Below are positions 10,166 through 17,349 of a DNA stretch of 32,406 nt, piece after piece (the stretch's first letter is position 1; each line of letters starts with the position of its first letter). Under the pieces are notes generated by a model. It was not told where the DNA came from, did no database searches, and saw only the letters and a list, made by a program, of their open reading frames with translations. Source of the stretch: an uncultured Coriobacteriaceae bacterium. GTDB taxonomy: Bacteria; Actinomycetota; Coriobacteriia; Coriobacteriales; Atopobiaceae. The DNA is taken from positions 1-32,406 of the forward strand of contig USBN01000013.1 in the NCBI GenBank assembly GCA_900552935.1, written 5' to 3'. A program made the position numbers and the translations under genes.

Positions 10166-10260
10166 TGCGTTTGTGTTTGCCCAGCTACGCCCTTATACGC
10201 TAGTTAATCTTGGACTAACTTAGACTAACTGGTTTTAAGCTCTTCCCGAAGGAACCTAGA

Positions 10261-10300
10261 AAGCCCCTCCGTGGCCATGTGCCGCGGAGGGGCTTTCGCT
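10261..10300 (+). terminator. Rho-independent terminator after rpoD
   Basis: AAGCCCCTCCG (10261-10271) pairs perfectly with CGGAGGGGCTT (10285-10295) around a 13-base spacer, followed by a short, interrupted T-rich stretch (TTTCGCTGTTT). It closes the nusA-rpoD block 95 nt after the rpoD stop. Confidence 0.8.
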
Positions 10301-10340
10301 GTTTGCGCAGCCTGAACCCTCGCGATGGACTTCGCAGCCG

Positions 10341-10657
10341 CGGCCTCTATCCCCATCTCCGGGCTGCTCACACAGCATCAATGGCGAGTGGTGGGAGGTC
10401 AAGGGTCCCAAGCCAATCGGCGACTCAGCCAGTGACGGCGGGAGTCTCTCATTCATCGAGAGGAGCCTTCGCAGGGCCTCTCACCAATTCGGGGATGGGG
10501 GCTCGGCAGCGCGCGGGTCGTCCTCAACCTTAGGTATAGGCACGCCGCGGGCGACGACGTACTGATAGGGGAGAAGAAGAGGCGCATGGCCATGCACGAC
10601 GTCGCGGAGGTGCTCTTCATAAATAGCGACGGAAGTTTGGAGCGTCTATACAAGTGA
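10341..10657 (+). pseudogene. Frameshifted remnant of a CdiA_C/phage minor-capsid-type nuclease domain
   Basis: No intact ORF here looks real, but two adjacent reading frames join into a protein-like sequence. In one frame 10377-10510 reads INGEWWEVKGPKPIGD, then SLSFIERSLRRASHQFGDGG; near 10500-10515 sense passes to another frame that reads ARVVLNLRYRHAAGDDVLI and ends LFINSDGSLERLYK before TGA 10655-10657. The pattern (short strand with E-x-K, helix with regular Arg/Ala, then a VVLNL strand and a C-terminal strand ending DGS) is what I recall for the CdiA_C-like nuclease domain found in contact-dependent toxins and at the C-terminus of some Gram-positive phage minor capsid proteins. A GC-rich tract at 10500-10520 is the probable frameshift site. 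There is no recognisable start. The left boundary is approximate. Family assignment is from memory of the motif pattern. Confidence 0.45.
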
Positions 10658-10696
10658 AAGCCCCCAAGTGTCTCTAGCAGACCCATGGAGGCTTTC
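10656..10696 (+). repeat. Inverted repeat at the end of the nuclease remnant
   Basis: GAAAGCCCCCA (10656-10666) and TGGAGGCTTTC (10686-10696) form an 11-bp stem with one mismatch around a 19-base loop. It overlaps the stop of the remnant and lies 20 nt before tRNA-Trp. There is no T-run, so terminator function is doubtful; it may be a processing stem or a relic. Confidence 0.45.
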
Positions 10697-10715
10697 GCTG
10701 ACCAAATTCTAGCAC

Positions 10716-10791
10716 GCGCCATTAGCTCAACGGCAGAGCGGCGGTCTCCAAAACCGATGACGGGGGGGTTCGACGCCTCCATGGCGTGCCA
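10716..10791 (+). tRNA. tRNA-Trp (anticodon CCA), with structural irregularities
   Basis: The acceptor strands are GCGCCAT (10716-10722) and ATGGCGT (10781-10787), with discriminator G10788 and an encoded CCA at 10789-10791. The D-stem is GCTC/GAGC. The anticodon loop CTCCAAA (10746-10752) has anticodon CCA at 10748-10750. The T-arm is GGGGG-TTCGACG-CCTCC. Irregularities are a G1-U72 wobble where bacterial tRNA-Trp normally has A1-U72, a G27-A43 mismatch, a G-U pair in the T-stem, and six rather than five variable-loop bases due to a run of seven Gs. G73 and the CCA anticodon, the main TrpRS identity elements, are present. No clear promoter precedes it. tRNA-Leu begins five bases downstream. 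Confidence 0.88.
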
Positions 10792-10796
10792 TTCGC

Positions 10797-10883
10797 CTGG
10801 GCGTGGCGGAATTGGCAGACGCGCGTGCCTCAGGTGCACGCGGGCGAAAGCCCGTGCGGGTTCGACTCCCGCTGCCCCGACCA
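10797..10883 (+). tRNA. tRNA-Leu (anticodon CAG)
   Basis: A class II tRNA with the long variable arm CGGGCGAAAGCCCG. The anticodon stem-loop is CGTGC-CTCAGGT-GCACG with anticodon CAG at 10831-10833 (reads CTG). The T-arm is GCGGG-TTCGACT-CCCGC, the discriminator A10880 is correct for Leu, and CCA is encoded at 10881-10883. The acceptor strands CTGGGCG (10797-10803) and TGCCCCG (10873-10879) pair except for a U2-C71 mismatch and a G7-U66 wobble. It is almost certainly co-transcribed with tRNA-Trp. Confidence 0.9.
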
Positions 10884-10895
10884 GCAGATGGCTAG

Positions 10896-10912
10896 GCCCC
10901 GCGGGGGCTTTT
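10896..10912 (+). terminator. Short terminator after the tRNA pair
   Basis: GCCCC (10896-10900) and GGGGC (10904-10908) with a three-base loop, followed by TTTT (10909-10912). It is placed 12 nt after the tRNA-Leu CCA end. Confidence 0.6.
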
Positions 10913-10976
10913 CATGGACATCCGCCCGTGGGTGGGTGGCGACGACGCGCCCGAAACAGACAGAAGGAACCTGCAC

Positions 10977-11123
10977 ATGCCACACGAGCTCGAACCGATC
11001 ACGAGCCAGGAGCGGCTCGATCAGGCCGTCAAGGTATGCATCGAGCCCGTTCAGAACGGCAGCCCATATGAAAATGACCGCATCGTAACCTGTGAGTTAA
11101 CCCAGTACGATACGGCCAATTAA
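10977..11123 (+). CDS. Small ORF, possibly the truncated start of a phage scaffold-like protein
   Basis: A 48-codon ORF starting at ATG 10977 with AGAAGGA (10962-10968) at good distance, ending TAA 11121-11123. Its first residues, MPHELEPITSQERLDQAVK, resemble the opening PIxTQExxDxxIK of phage capsid scaffold proteins (DUF4355-like), which normally continue for more than 100 residues as a coiled coil. Here the similarity ends after about 20 residues and the rest matches nothing I know. An in-frame ATG at 10914 lacks a ribosome-binding site. It may be a genuine small protein, a truncated relic or chance. The family comparison is from memory. Confidence 0.35.
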   Translation: MPHELEPITSQERLDQAVKVCIEPVQNGSPYENDRIVTCELTQYDTAN

Positions 11124-11350
11124 ATACTATTCAACGCCTCGAGGATTCCTGTCGTTCTTAAGCCGGGATTCCCGAAAGCCTTACTAATTACTAAGAAAAA
11201 GCGACAGTCAAAGCGACCAGTTGTAGTGGGGACTGCCGCTCTAAGAACAATCTAATCGAGAAGGTTCCGTGAGGGGGGGATACGATGCCATCCTCAGTTC
11301 CGAAGGGATCAACGTTGCCTTCATGTGCGCCTATATCTATCTCTTGCTAG
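11124..11350. other. AT-richer intergenic stretch without recognised gene, containing a bulged stem
   Basis: No convincing coding frame on either strand. Base composition is visibly poorer in GC than the rest of the window. The one structured part is 11149-11207: CTGTCG-TTCTTA (11149-11160) pairs with TAAGAA (11192-11197) and CGACAG (11202-11207), giving 12 bp with a four-base AAAG bulge, and it encloses a CGGG-ATT-CCCG hairpin (11164-11174). Function is unknown. Confidence 0.45.
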
Positions 11351-11569
11351 TTAGAGCTCGCGGGTGAAGTTGATGCTCACGAAGAACTTTGGAGCGTTGC
11401 GGTGCCTGCGCTCTTCGAGTTCGCGTTCCCTCTCCTGATCTTCTTCGCGCATGACTCGTTCAAGCTCGGATGGGGTCATCATGATGCCGCCGTAGGAAAA
11501 CTTTCTCTCTGACTTGCTTTTGTGCAGGTAGTCATCAAGGTCGAAGTCATCATCGTAGTCGTCATGCAT
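11351..11569 (-). CDS. Small acidic protein of unknown function
   Basis: A 72-aa protein starting at ATG 11569 on the minus strand, preceded by TAAGGAGG (11583-11576), a near-perfect ribosome-binding site six bases away, which strongly supports translation. The N-terminus is Asp/Tyr rich (HDDYDDDFDLDDYLHK). The middle contains FSYGGIMMTPSELERVMREED and a Glu/Arg-rich helix, and the end is APKFFVSINFTREL. There is no signal peptide or membrane segment. I recognise no family. It lies alone between the accessory scar and mscL, transcribed away from mscL. Confidence 0.75.
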   Translation of the reverse strand: MHDDYDDDFDLDDYLHKSKSERKFSYGGIMMTPSELERVMREEDQERERELEERRHRNAPKFFVSINFTREL

Positions 11570-11731
11570 GGTGGGCCTCCTTAGCCTCGCCAGGTCAAAC
11601 TCATACCCTATCTCAGATACTATCCGCCATTGCGGACATTAAGTTTCGGCCTTGATTGAGGCCGTGGCTCACCGATTTTACTGTCGCCAAACAGCATTAC
11701 CCCTATGGTTTGCCTGGCGATAAGCGCGCGG

Positions 11732-11760
11732 TAAGACCCTGTGACTTGTCTCGTTATACT
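11732..11760 (+). promoter_or_regulatory. Possible mscL promoter (-10 TATACT)
   Basis: TATACT at 11755-11760 lies 41 nt before the mscL start in an AT-richer intergenic stretch. The -35 position (TAAGAC, 11732-11737) is weak. Confidence 0.3.
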
Positions 11761-11801
11761 TGACGCGAGATGTTCGCAGCTACATCGCTCGGGGGGCACC
11801 C

Positions 11802-12239
11802 ATGAAGAAACTTGTCAAAGAGTTCCAGGAGTTCATCAGTCGCGGCAACGTCGTGGACATGGCCATCGGCGTCATCATCGGCGGTGCGTTCACCGCCATC
11901 GTTACCTCGCTCACAGAAGACATCATCAACCCGCTCATCAAACTCATCGCCGGTGGCAATGTCGGCGAGATCGGCGGGCTCGTCGTCCCGGGCACGGAGA
12001 TCGACTTCGGAAAGTTCCTTGGAGCCGTCATCAACTTCCTCCTCGTTGCCGCGATCGTCTTCGCGATCGTCAAGGCATTCAACGAGGCGCAGAGGCTTGC
12101 CCTGAGCCGCGTCCACACCGAGGAGGAGCTGCCCGCCGCGCCGGCTCCCATCTGCCCCTTCTGCCTCGAGGAGCACAAGCCCGGCGCGACTCGCTGCCCT
12201 CACTGCGGCTCCGAGCTGCCTTCCCCTGAAGAGGCTTAG
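11802..12239 (+). CDS. mscL: Large-conductance mechanosensitive channel with C-terminal zinc ribbon
   Basis: Pentameric membrane channel that opens under hypo-osmotic shock. The N-terminal KLVKEFQEFISRGNVVDMAIG and first membrane helix AIGVIIGGAFTAIVTSL are diagnostic for MscL. The second membrane helix is about 70-95 (FLGAVINFLLVAAIVFAIV). The usual charged cytoplasmic end is followed by CPFC-x10-CPHC (about residues 122-138), a zinc-ribbon-like motif that most MscL proteins lack. The start ATG 11802 has GGGGGG (11791-11796) upstream and matches the family N-terminus; an in-frame ATG at 11760 would add 14 residues before the family start. Length is 145 aa. Confidence 0.95.
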   Translation: MKKLVKEFQEFISRGNVVDMAIGVIIGGAFTAIVTSLTEDIINPLIKLIAGGNVGEIGGLVVPGTEIDFGKFLGAVINFLLVAAIVFAIVKAFNEAQRLALSRVHTEEELPAAPAPICPFCLEEHKPGATRCPHCGSELPSPEEA

Positions 12240-12370
12240 CCCCTTGGGTCGGCTCTCGGTTTACAAGTTCCTTACGTTTAACGCTTAGTATGGTTGGACG
12301 TGTCTAGTTTGCGCGTCCAATCTTCTTTATGCGGGATGCTCCTGCGCGATTCGAAAGGCGCCCACTCGCT

Positions 12371-14131
12371 ATGCTCGATCTCCTCAAGCGATTCTCCGGT
12401 CCCTACATGCGCTATTTCGTGCTGGGGCCCCTCTGCAAGCTCATTGAGGTCTTCTTCGACCTGCTCACGCCCCTCGTCATCGCGAGGATGATCGACCGGG
12501 GCGCCATTGCCGGCGACGCCCACTCCGTCTTTATCAGCGGCGTCGCGCTAATAGTTATGGCCGTCGTCGGCATTGCGTTTACGCTCGTTTGCCAGAAGAT
12601 GGCGGCGCTTTGCTCGCAGGGTATCGGTACCGAGGTTCGCGGTGCGCTCTACGCGCATGTCAATGAGCTCTCCTCTGCCGAGCTCGACCGCTTCGGTACG
12701 CCCTCGCTCATCACGCGCATCACCAACGACGTTAATCAAGTCCAGGTCGCGGTCGCTCTCGGCGTGCGCCAGCTTATCCGCTGGCCGCTGCTCGCCGTTG
12801 GGTCCATGATTGCGGCGCTTCTCATCGACGTCAGGCTCGGCCTTGTCTTTCTGGTGTCCACGCCTTTGATCGGCGTCATCTTCTGGGTGGTTATGGCTCG
12901 CTGTGTGCCGTACTTCTCGAATATGCAGAAGGCTCTTGATCGAATCGCCCTGGTGTGTAGGGAGGGCCTGTCTGGCGTCCGCGTCGTGAGGGCCTTTGTG
13001 AGGGAGGACCACGAGCGCAAGCGCTTCCGCGAGGCCACGGAAGCGCAGGCGAGTATAGCCACTGCGGTTGGTAGCCTCTCTTCCATCCTCAATCCCGCCA
13101 CCTTCCTCATCATGAACGTCGCCGTATGCGTGATTCTCGTTTTAGGCGGTCAGTCCGTTAACGTCGGTGGCCTCACGCAGGGCCAGGTCATGGCATTCGT
13201 GAACTACATGACCCAGACGCTCCTCTCGATCGTCTACGTTGCCAATCTCGTCGTCGTCTTCACGCGTGCGAGCGCCTCCGCGGCACGCATCAACGAGGTT
13301 TTCGCGACGGAACCCTCCGTTCGCGATGCCGCAGGCCAGGCTTGGGAGAAGCCCGCGTGTTCCACGGATGTCCCCGCGCTCGCGTTTGACCACGTGACCT
13401 TCTCCTATGGAAGCGGCGCGCCCGCCCTCAGCGATGTCACGCTGGCGCTCTATCCCGGCATGACCTTGGGCGTCATCGGTGGCACCGGCTCGGGCAAGTC
13501 CACGCTCGTATCCCTTATCTCCCGCCTGTACGATCCAAGCGCGGGTGCCGTCAGCGTTATGGGCGAAGACGTTCGGTCTTGGCCTCTTTCGAGCCTGCGC
13601 CGCGAGGTCGCCCTCGTTCCACAACGCGCGTCGCTCGTCGCGGGCACGATTCGTTCAAACCTGCTCTGGAGGGACTCTGGCGCCTCAGATGACGAACTCT
13701 GGGAGGCCCTTGAGGTCGCGCAGGCGGCAGACTTCGTGAAGGCCATGCCCCGGGGCCTCGATAGCGCGGTCGAGGCGGGCGGCAAGAACTTCTCAGGAGG
13801 CCAGCGTCAGCGCCTGACCATTGCCCGCGCCCTTGTGGGGTCACCTAGCATTCTCGTGATGGATGACTCGGCCTCGGCGCTCGACATGAGGACGGATGCC
13901 GCTCTGCGCCATGCCATCAGGGGGCTTGGCAAGTGCGATGCCGCTGCTGGCAAGCCGCCGCTTACGACGGTCATCGTCTCCCAGCGCGTCTCTGCGGTCC
14001 GTTCCGCCGACGTCATTTGCGTCCTCGATCATGGTACTCTCGCCGGCCTTGGCACACACGAGCAGCTCCTTGAAACATGCGGCCTCTACCGCGAGATTTG
14101 CGATTCCCAGCTTAAGGGGGAGGCGAACTAG
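12371..14131 (+). CDS. ABC exporter half-transporter, degenerate-site subunit (heterodimer with next gene)
   Basis: A 586-aa fused membrane-ATPase subunit: six membrane helices (about 15-310) and a nucleotide-binding domain (about 340-586). Walker A is GGTGSGKS (370-377) and the signature is FSGGQRQRL. The Walker B continues as VMDDSASALD, with Asp499 where the catalytic Glu belongs, and the switch His is replaced by Gln538 (IVSQRVSA). These two changes are characteristic of the degenerate subunit of heterodimeric exporters such as TM287/288. I chose ATG 12371 because GAAAGG (12353-12358) precedes it; ATG 12329 has no ribosome-binding site. The next gene starts at the base after its stop. The substrate (drug, lipid or peptide) is not predictable. 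Confidence 0.93.
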   Translation: MLDLLKRFSGPYMRYFVLGPLCKLIEVFFDLLTPLVIARMIDRGAIAGDAHSVFISGVALIVMAVVGIAFTLVCQKMAALCSQGIGTEVRGALYAHVNELSSAELDRFGTPSLITRITNDVNQVQVAVALGVRQLIRWPLLAVGSMIAALLIDVRLGLVFLVSTPLIGVIFWVVMARCVPYFSNMQKALDRIALVCREGLSGVRVVRAFVREDHERKRFREATEAQASIATAVGSLSSILNPATFLIMNVAVCVILVLGGQSVNVGGLTQGQVMAFVNYMTQTLLSIVYVANLVVVFTRASASAARINEVFATEPSVRDAAGQAWEKPACSTDVPALAFDHVTFSYGSGAPALSDVTLALYPGMTLGVIGGTGSGKSTLVSLISRLYDPSAGAVSVMGEDVRSWPLSSLRREVALVPQRASLVAGTIRSNLLWRDSGASDDELWEALEVAQAADFVKAMPRGLDSAVEAGGKNFSGGQRQRLTIARALVGSPSILVMDDSASALDMRTDAALRHAIRGLGKCDAAAGKPPLTTVIVSQRVSAVRSADVICVLDHGTLAGLGTHEQLLETCGLYREICDSQLKGEAN

Positions 14132-15991
14132 ATGAATCCCTATGCTTCGACCGGTTCCGTAGCGACTGTCACCGCGACCGTTGCTGGTAAGGACTCCCTC
14201 GGCGGCACCAATGGTGATGCCGGCGGATCTTCCTCCAGCATGTCCACGCTTGAGGTGACGCGAAGGCTCCTTGCCTACGTCGGACCTTACAGGGGGCTGT
14301 TGCTCGCATCCCTCTTGAGCGCGATCGCGGGCGTGACGCTGCAGCTTTACGTACCCATCCTCATCGGTCGCGGAATCGACTGCATGATTGGCGTCGGGCG
14401 AGTTGACTTTGGCATCCTCGTCCCCCTCGTGCGCGAGCTCGCCGTCGTCGTGATCGCCGCCTCGGCGCTCCAGTGGGTCCAGGGCTACTGTGTGAACCGC
14501 CTCTCATACGAGACCGTTCGCGATCTTCGTAATGTCGCCTCTGATAAGCTCAATCGCATGCCCCTGTCTTTCATCGACTCGCATCCGCGCGGCGACCTCA
14601 TTAGCCGCGTCGTGAACGACGTCGACCAGGTCGGCGACGGCCTTCTGCAGGGAACCAACCAGCTCCTGAGTGGTGTCGTGACCATTGTCGGCACGCTTGG
14701 CTTCATGCTCGCGACTTCCGTGCCCATGGCGCTCGTCGTGGTTCTCGTGACTCCGTTGTCCGTGGGTGCCGCCTGGCTCATCACCCGCCTCTCCGATAAG
14801 AGCTTCGCCGAGCAGCAGCGCATCCAAGGCGAGCTCGGCGCCCATGTCGAGCAGTATGTCGGCGAGCAGCGCCTTGTCGACGCGTTCGCATTTGGGCCAA
14901 AGGCATGCGAGCGCTTCGATGAGATTAACAAGCGCCTCTACACGTCCGGCGAACACGCGCAGTTCATGAGTTCGCTTTCGAATCCCGGCACGCGTTTCAT
15001 CAACAACATCATCTACGCGGTAGTTGCTGTGGTGGGCTGCCTGAGCGTCATCACGGGTGCCCCCGCACGCCTTACCGTTGGCGAGGTCCAGGCGTTTCTG
15101 AGCTACGCCAACCAGTACACGAAGCCCTTCAACGAGATTACGGGCGTCATCGCTCAGATCCAGACCGCCTATGCCTCTGCTCGACGCGTATTCGCCCTTC
15201 TGGACGCCACCGAGGAGGAGCCAGATGTTCCGGGGGCCATAGAGCTCGTCCGTCCGCGTGGCGAGGTCAGCTTCGACCACGTGGACTTCTCCTATGTGCC
15301 TGACCGTGAGCTCCTCAAGGACATCTGCATCCACGCGGCTCCGGGCGAGCGTATTGCCCTCGTCGGCCCAACGGGCTGCGGCAAGACGACGCTCATTAAC
15401 CTTCTGCTGCGCTTCTATGACGTGAACTCCGGAACCATCGCGGTGGACGGACGCTCCTCGGACGAGTACACGCGAGCGAGCCTGCGCCGATCGTTCGGCA
15501 TGGTGTTACAGGACAGCTGGCTGTTCGCCGGCACCGTCCATGACAACATCGCCTATGGGCGCCCTGGTGCGACGCGCGAGCAAGTCGAGGAGGCGGCGCG
15601 CCGTGCCCATGCGGACAAGTTCATCCGTCAGCTTTCCCAGGGCTATGACACGGTTATTGGCGAGGACGGTGGCTCCTTCTCCCAGGGCCAGCGCCAGCTG
15701 CTCTGCATCGCCCGCGTCATGCTGACGGATCCCGCGATTCTCCTTCTCGACGAGGCGACTTCGAGCATCGATACGCGCACGGAGCTCCAGGTACAGGCGG
15801 CGTTCGACGAGCTCATGCGTGGTCGCACGAGCTTCGTCGTTGCCCATAGGTTGAGTACGATCCGCAATGCCGATTGCATCCTTGTCATGCGCGATGGCCG
15901 CATCATCGAGCGCGGTACGCATGAGGAGCTTCTGAGTCTTCATGGTTTCTACTCGAGTCTTTACGAGAGCCAGTTTGCCCGAGAAGAGTAG
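14132..15991 (+). CDS. ABC exporter half-transporter, catalytic-site subunit
   Basis: A 619-aa membrane-ATPase fusion with a Ser/Gly/Thr-rich N-terminal extension of about 40 residues, six membrane helices (about 55-345) and an ATPase domain. Walker A GPTGCGKT (412-419), Walker B LLLDEATSSID with Asp540 and catalytic Glu541, and switch His572 (VAHRLSTI) are all canonical. Its signature is FSQGQRQLL (516-524), Gly replaced by Gln. In the dimer this altered signature faces the degenerate Walker motifs of the upstream subunit, so one ATP site is canonical and one degenerate. ATG 14132 directly follows the upstream TAG, with AAGGGGGAGG before it, so the two are made together. Confidence 0.94.
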   Translation: MNPYASTGSVATVTATVAGKDSLGGTNGDAGGSSSSMSTLEVTRRLLAYVGPYRGLLLASLLSAIAGVTLQLYVPILIGRGIDCMIGVGRVDFGILVPLVRELAVVVIAASALQWVQGYCVNRLSYETVRDLRNVASDKLNRMPLSFIDSHPRGDLISRVVNDVDQVGDGLLQGTNQLLSGVVTIVGTLGFMLATSVPMALVVVLVTPLSVGAAWLITRLSDKSFAEQQRIQGELGAHVEQYVGEQRLVDAFAFGPKACERFDEINKRLYTSGEHAQFMSSLSNPGTRFINNIIYAVVAVVGCLSVITGAPARLTVGEVQAFLSYANQYTKPFNEITGVIAQIQTAYASARRVFALLDATEEEPDVPGAIELVRPRGEVSFDHVDFSYVPDRELLKDICIHAAPGERIALVGPTGCGKTTLINLLLRFYDVNSGTIAVDGRSSDEYTRASLRRSFGMVLQDSWLFAGTVHDNIAYGRPGATREQVEEAARRAHADKFIRQLSQGYDTVIGEDGGSFSQGQRQLLCIARVMLTDPAILLLDEATSSIDTRTELQVQAAFDELMRGRTSFVVAHRLSTIRNADCILVMRDGRIIERGTHEELLSLHGFYSSLYESQFAREE

Positions 15992-16035
15992 GATGGGGCA
16001 AACTTCGATGTTTCGAGTGTCTGTGGGGTGTCGCC

Positions 16036-16569
16036 ATGCGTAAGGATAAGTTCGCTGTTATAGCCGCAATCTTTGGGATCATTTTTGCCATTGGTCTTGT
16101 GGGGTGCGGCGATTCCGGCGATGCCGAGTCCAAGGCCGCCATTGCCGATGGCGTGACGGACGGGCTCGAGCAGCTCAAGTCCGGCTCTGGAGAAGCCGTG
16201 GACCTTGCGAAGGAGACGCTTAACTCCTATGTGGGAAGCCAACTCGAAGACATAGGCATATCCGATGACGAGCTGATCTCCACGTATCTCCAAGATTTTG
16301 ATTACGAGGTTGGCGACGTGACGATGACGGGGTCCTCTGCCACGGTTCACGTGACGCTTACCTGCCGCTCGGTGGCGGATATCGCCAAGGAGTTCGTCTC
16401 TCAGTCGCGCGGGATGAACGACGAAGAGGCGGGCAAGGTCCTCATGCAGTGCGTGGAGAATGCCACCCCGGCCCAGTCCGAGGCCGATGTCTACGTGCAA
16501 AAGGGAGCGGATGGCTCATGGGATACGCTTGGGGGACTCAAGAGCGCTCTCGTTAAGCTGTGCGTCTAG
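16036..16569 (+). CDS. Predicted lipoprotein of unknown function
   Basis: A 177-aa protein with a lipoprotein signal peptide: MRKDK, a hydrophobic stretch (residues 6-20) and the lipobox LVGC with lipidated Cys24, followed by GDSGDAES. The mature part is acidic and likely alpha/beta, with two further Cys residues near TLTCRSVADI and VLMQCVENA. No family recognised; it has the feel of a small DUF lipoprotein. It follows the ABC exporter by 44 nt on the same strand with GGGGTG before ATG 16036, so it could be co-expressed. Its stop is three bases from the convergent radical SAM gene. Confidence 0.85.
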   Translation: MRKDKFAVIAAIFGIIFAIGLVGCGDSGDAESKAAIADGVTDGLEQLKSGSGEAVDLAKETLNSYVGSQLEDIGISDDELISTYLQDFDYEVGDVTMTGSSATVHVTLTCRSVADIAKEFVSQSRGMNDEEAGKVLMQCVENATPAQSEADVYVQKGADGSWDTLGGLKSALVKLCV

Positions 16570-16572
16570 TGC

Positions 16573-17349
16573 CTAGTGGCTAACCTGGCAGGGGATGCCG
16601 AGGGCCTCGACGCGTCGCGCGATTGCGTCTAGCGCGTCCGGGGAGGCCTTCCTAAGTCCCGGAGCCGGCGTGTCCCTCGCGACGGTGTAGATGGTTGTCT
16701 CTTGGGGACGAATGCGCTTGAGGGCCGCTAGCCACGGCGTCACATACTCGTCGCCGGTGTTGTCGAGCCTCTTGCCCCCATACTCACCAGCCAGGAACAT
16801 CGTCTGCACGATGACGTGGCCATTAAAGCTCGCATAGGTCTCGATCTGGTGCTCGACATCGTAGCTGCCCACGGGCCTGTCGAGAAGCTCGATATAGGCG
16901 GGGTCGACAGTGTCGAGCTTTAGGATGTTGTCATCGACAAGCATCAACGCATCATGGACGGCGGGCCTGTCGGCGAAGGTCCCGTTGGAGAGAACGGCGA
17001 TCTTCGCCATGGGCGCGAGCTCGTTCCTTAGCTTGACTGCGCCTGCGATTGCCTCGGGGAACTCCGGTGCCCCCGTTGGCTCTCCGTTGCCGGCAAACGT
17101 GATGACATCTGGCAGCTCGCCCTGGGCAGACATTTCGCGGAGCTTGGGCCCGAGCGCCAGGAGTACCTCAGAGGCGCTATTGTGCCTCCCGTCGCAACGG
17201 CGCTCGGAATTAAAGCCATTCTCGCAGTAGAGACAATCGAACGAGCAGATCTTGCCAGAGGCAGGCATCATGTTGACGCCGAGGGAGAGGCCGAGGCGGC
17301 GACTCCTGACGGGTCCAAAAACGGGGCTATCGTTCAGAAACGTTGCCAT
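16573..17349 (-). CDS. Radical SAM protein (COG0731-like Fe-S oxidoreductase)
   Basis: A 258-aa enzyme with the radical SAM cluster motif C35-x3-C39-x2-C42 (CSFDCLYC) near the N-terminus and the SAM-contacting GNGEPT motif (GGE-like) about 45 residues further. The N-terminus FGPVRSRRLGLSLGVNMMP is typical of small radical SAM proteins grouped with wyosine-type Fe-S oxidoreductases (COG0731), whose substrates in bacteria are mostly unknown. ATG 17349 is preceded on the minus strand by GAGGAG (17360-17355). The frame stays open further upstream through tRNA-Asn, but that part is not coding. It is convergent with the lipoprotein gene and separate from the neighbouring tRNA unit. Confidence 0.88.
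   Translation of the reverse strand: MATFLNDSPVFGPVRSRRLGLSLGVNMMPASGKICSFDCLYCENGFNSERRCDGRHNSASEVLLALGPKLREMSAQGELPDVITFAGNGEPTGAPEFPEAIAGAVKLRNELAPMAKIAVLSNGTFADRPAVHDALMLVDDNILKLDTVDPAYIELLDRPVGSYDVEHQIETYASFNGHVIVQTMFLAGEYGGKRLDNTGDEYVTPWLAALKRIRPQETTIYTVARDTPAPGLRKASPDALDAIARRVEALGIPCQVSH

Noticed and set aside
10256..10533. Ordinary ORFs of 66-84 codons on both strands in the rpoD-tRNA gap
   Set aside because: They cross the rpoD terminator, lack ribosome-binding sites and show no protein-like pattern; the only protein-like signal is the frameshifted remnant.
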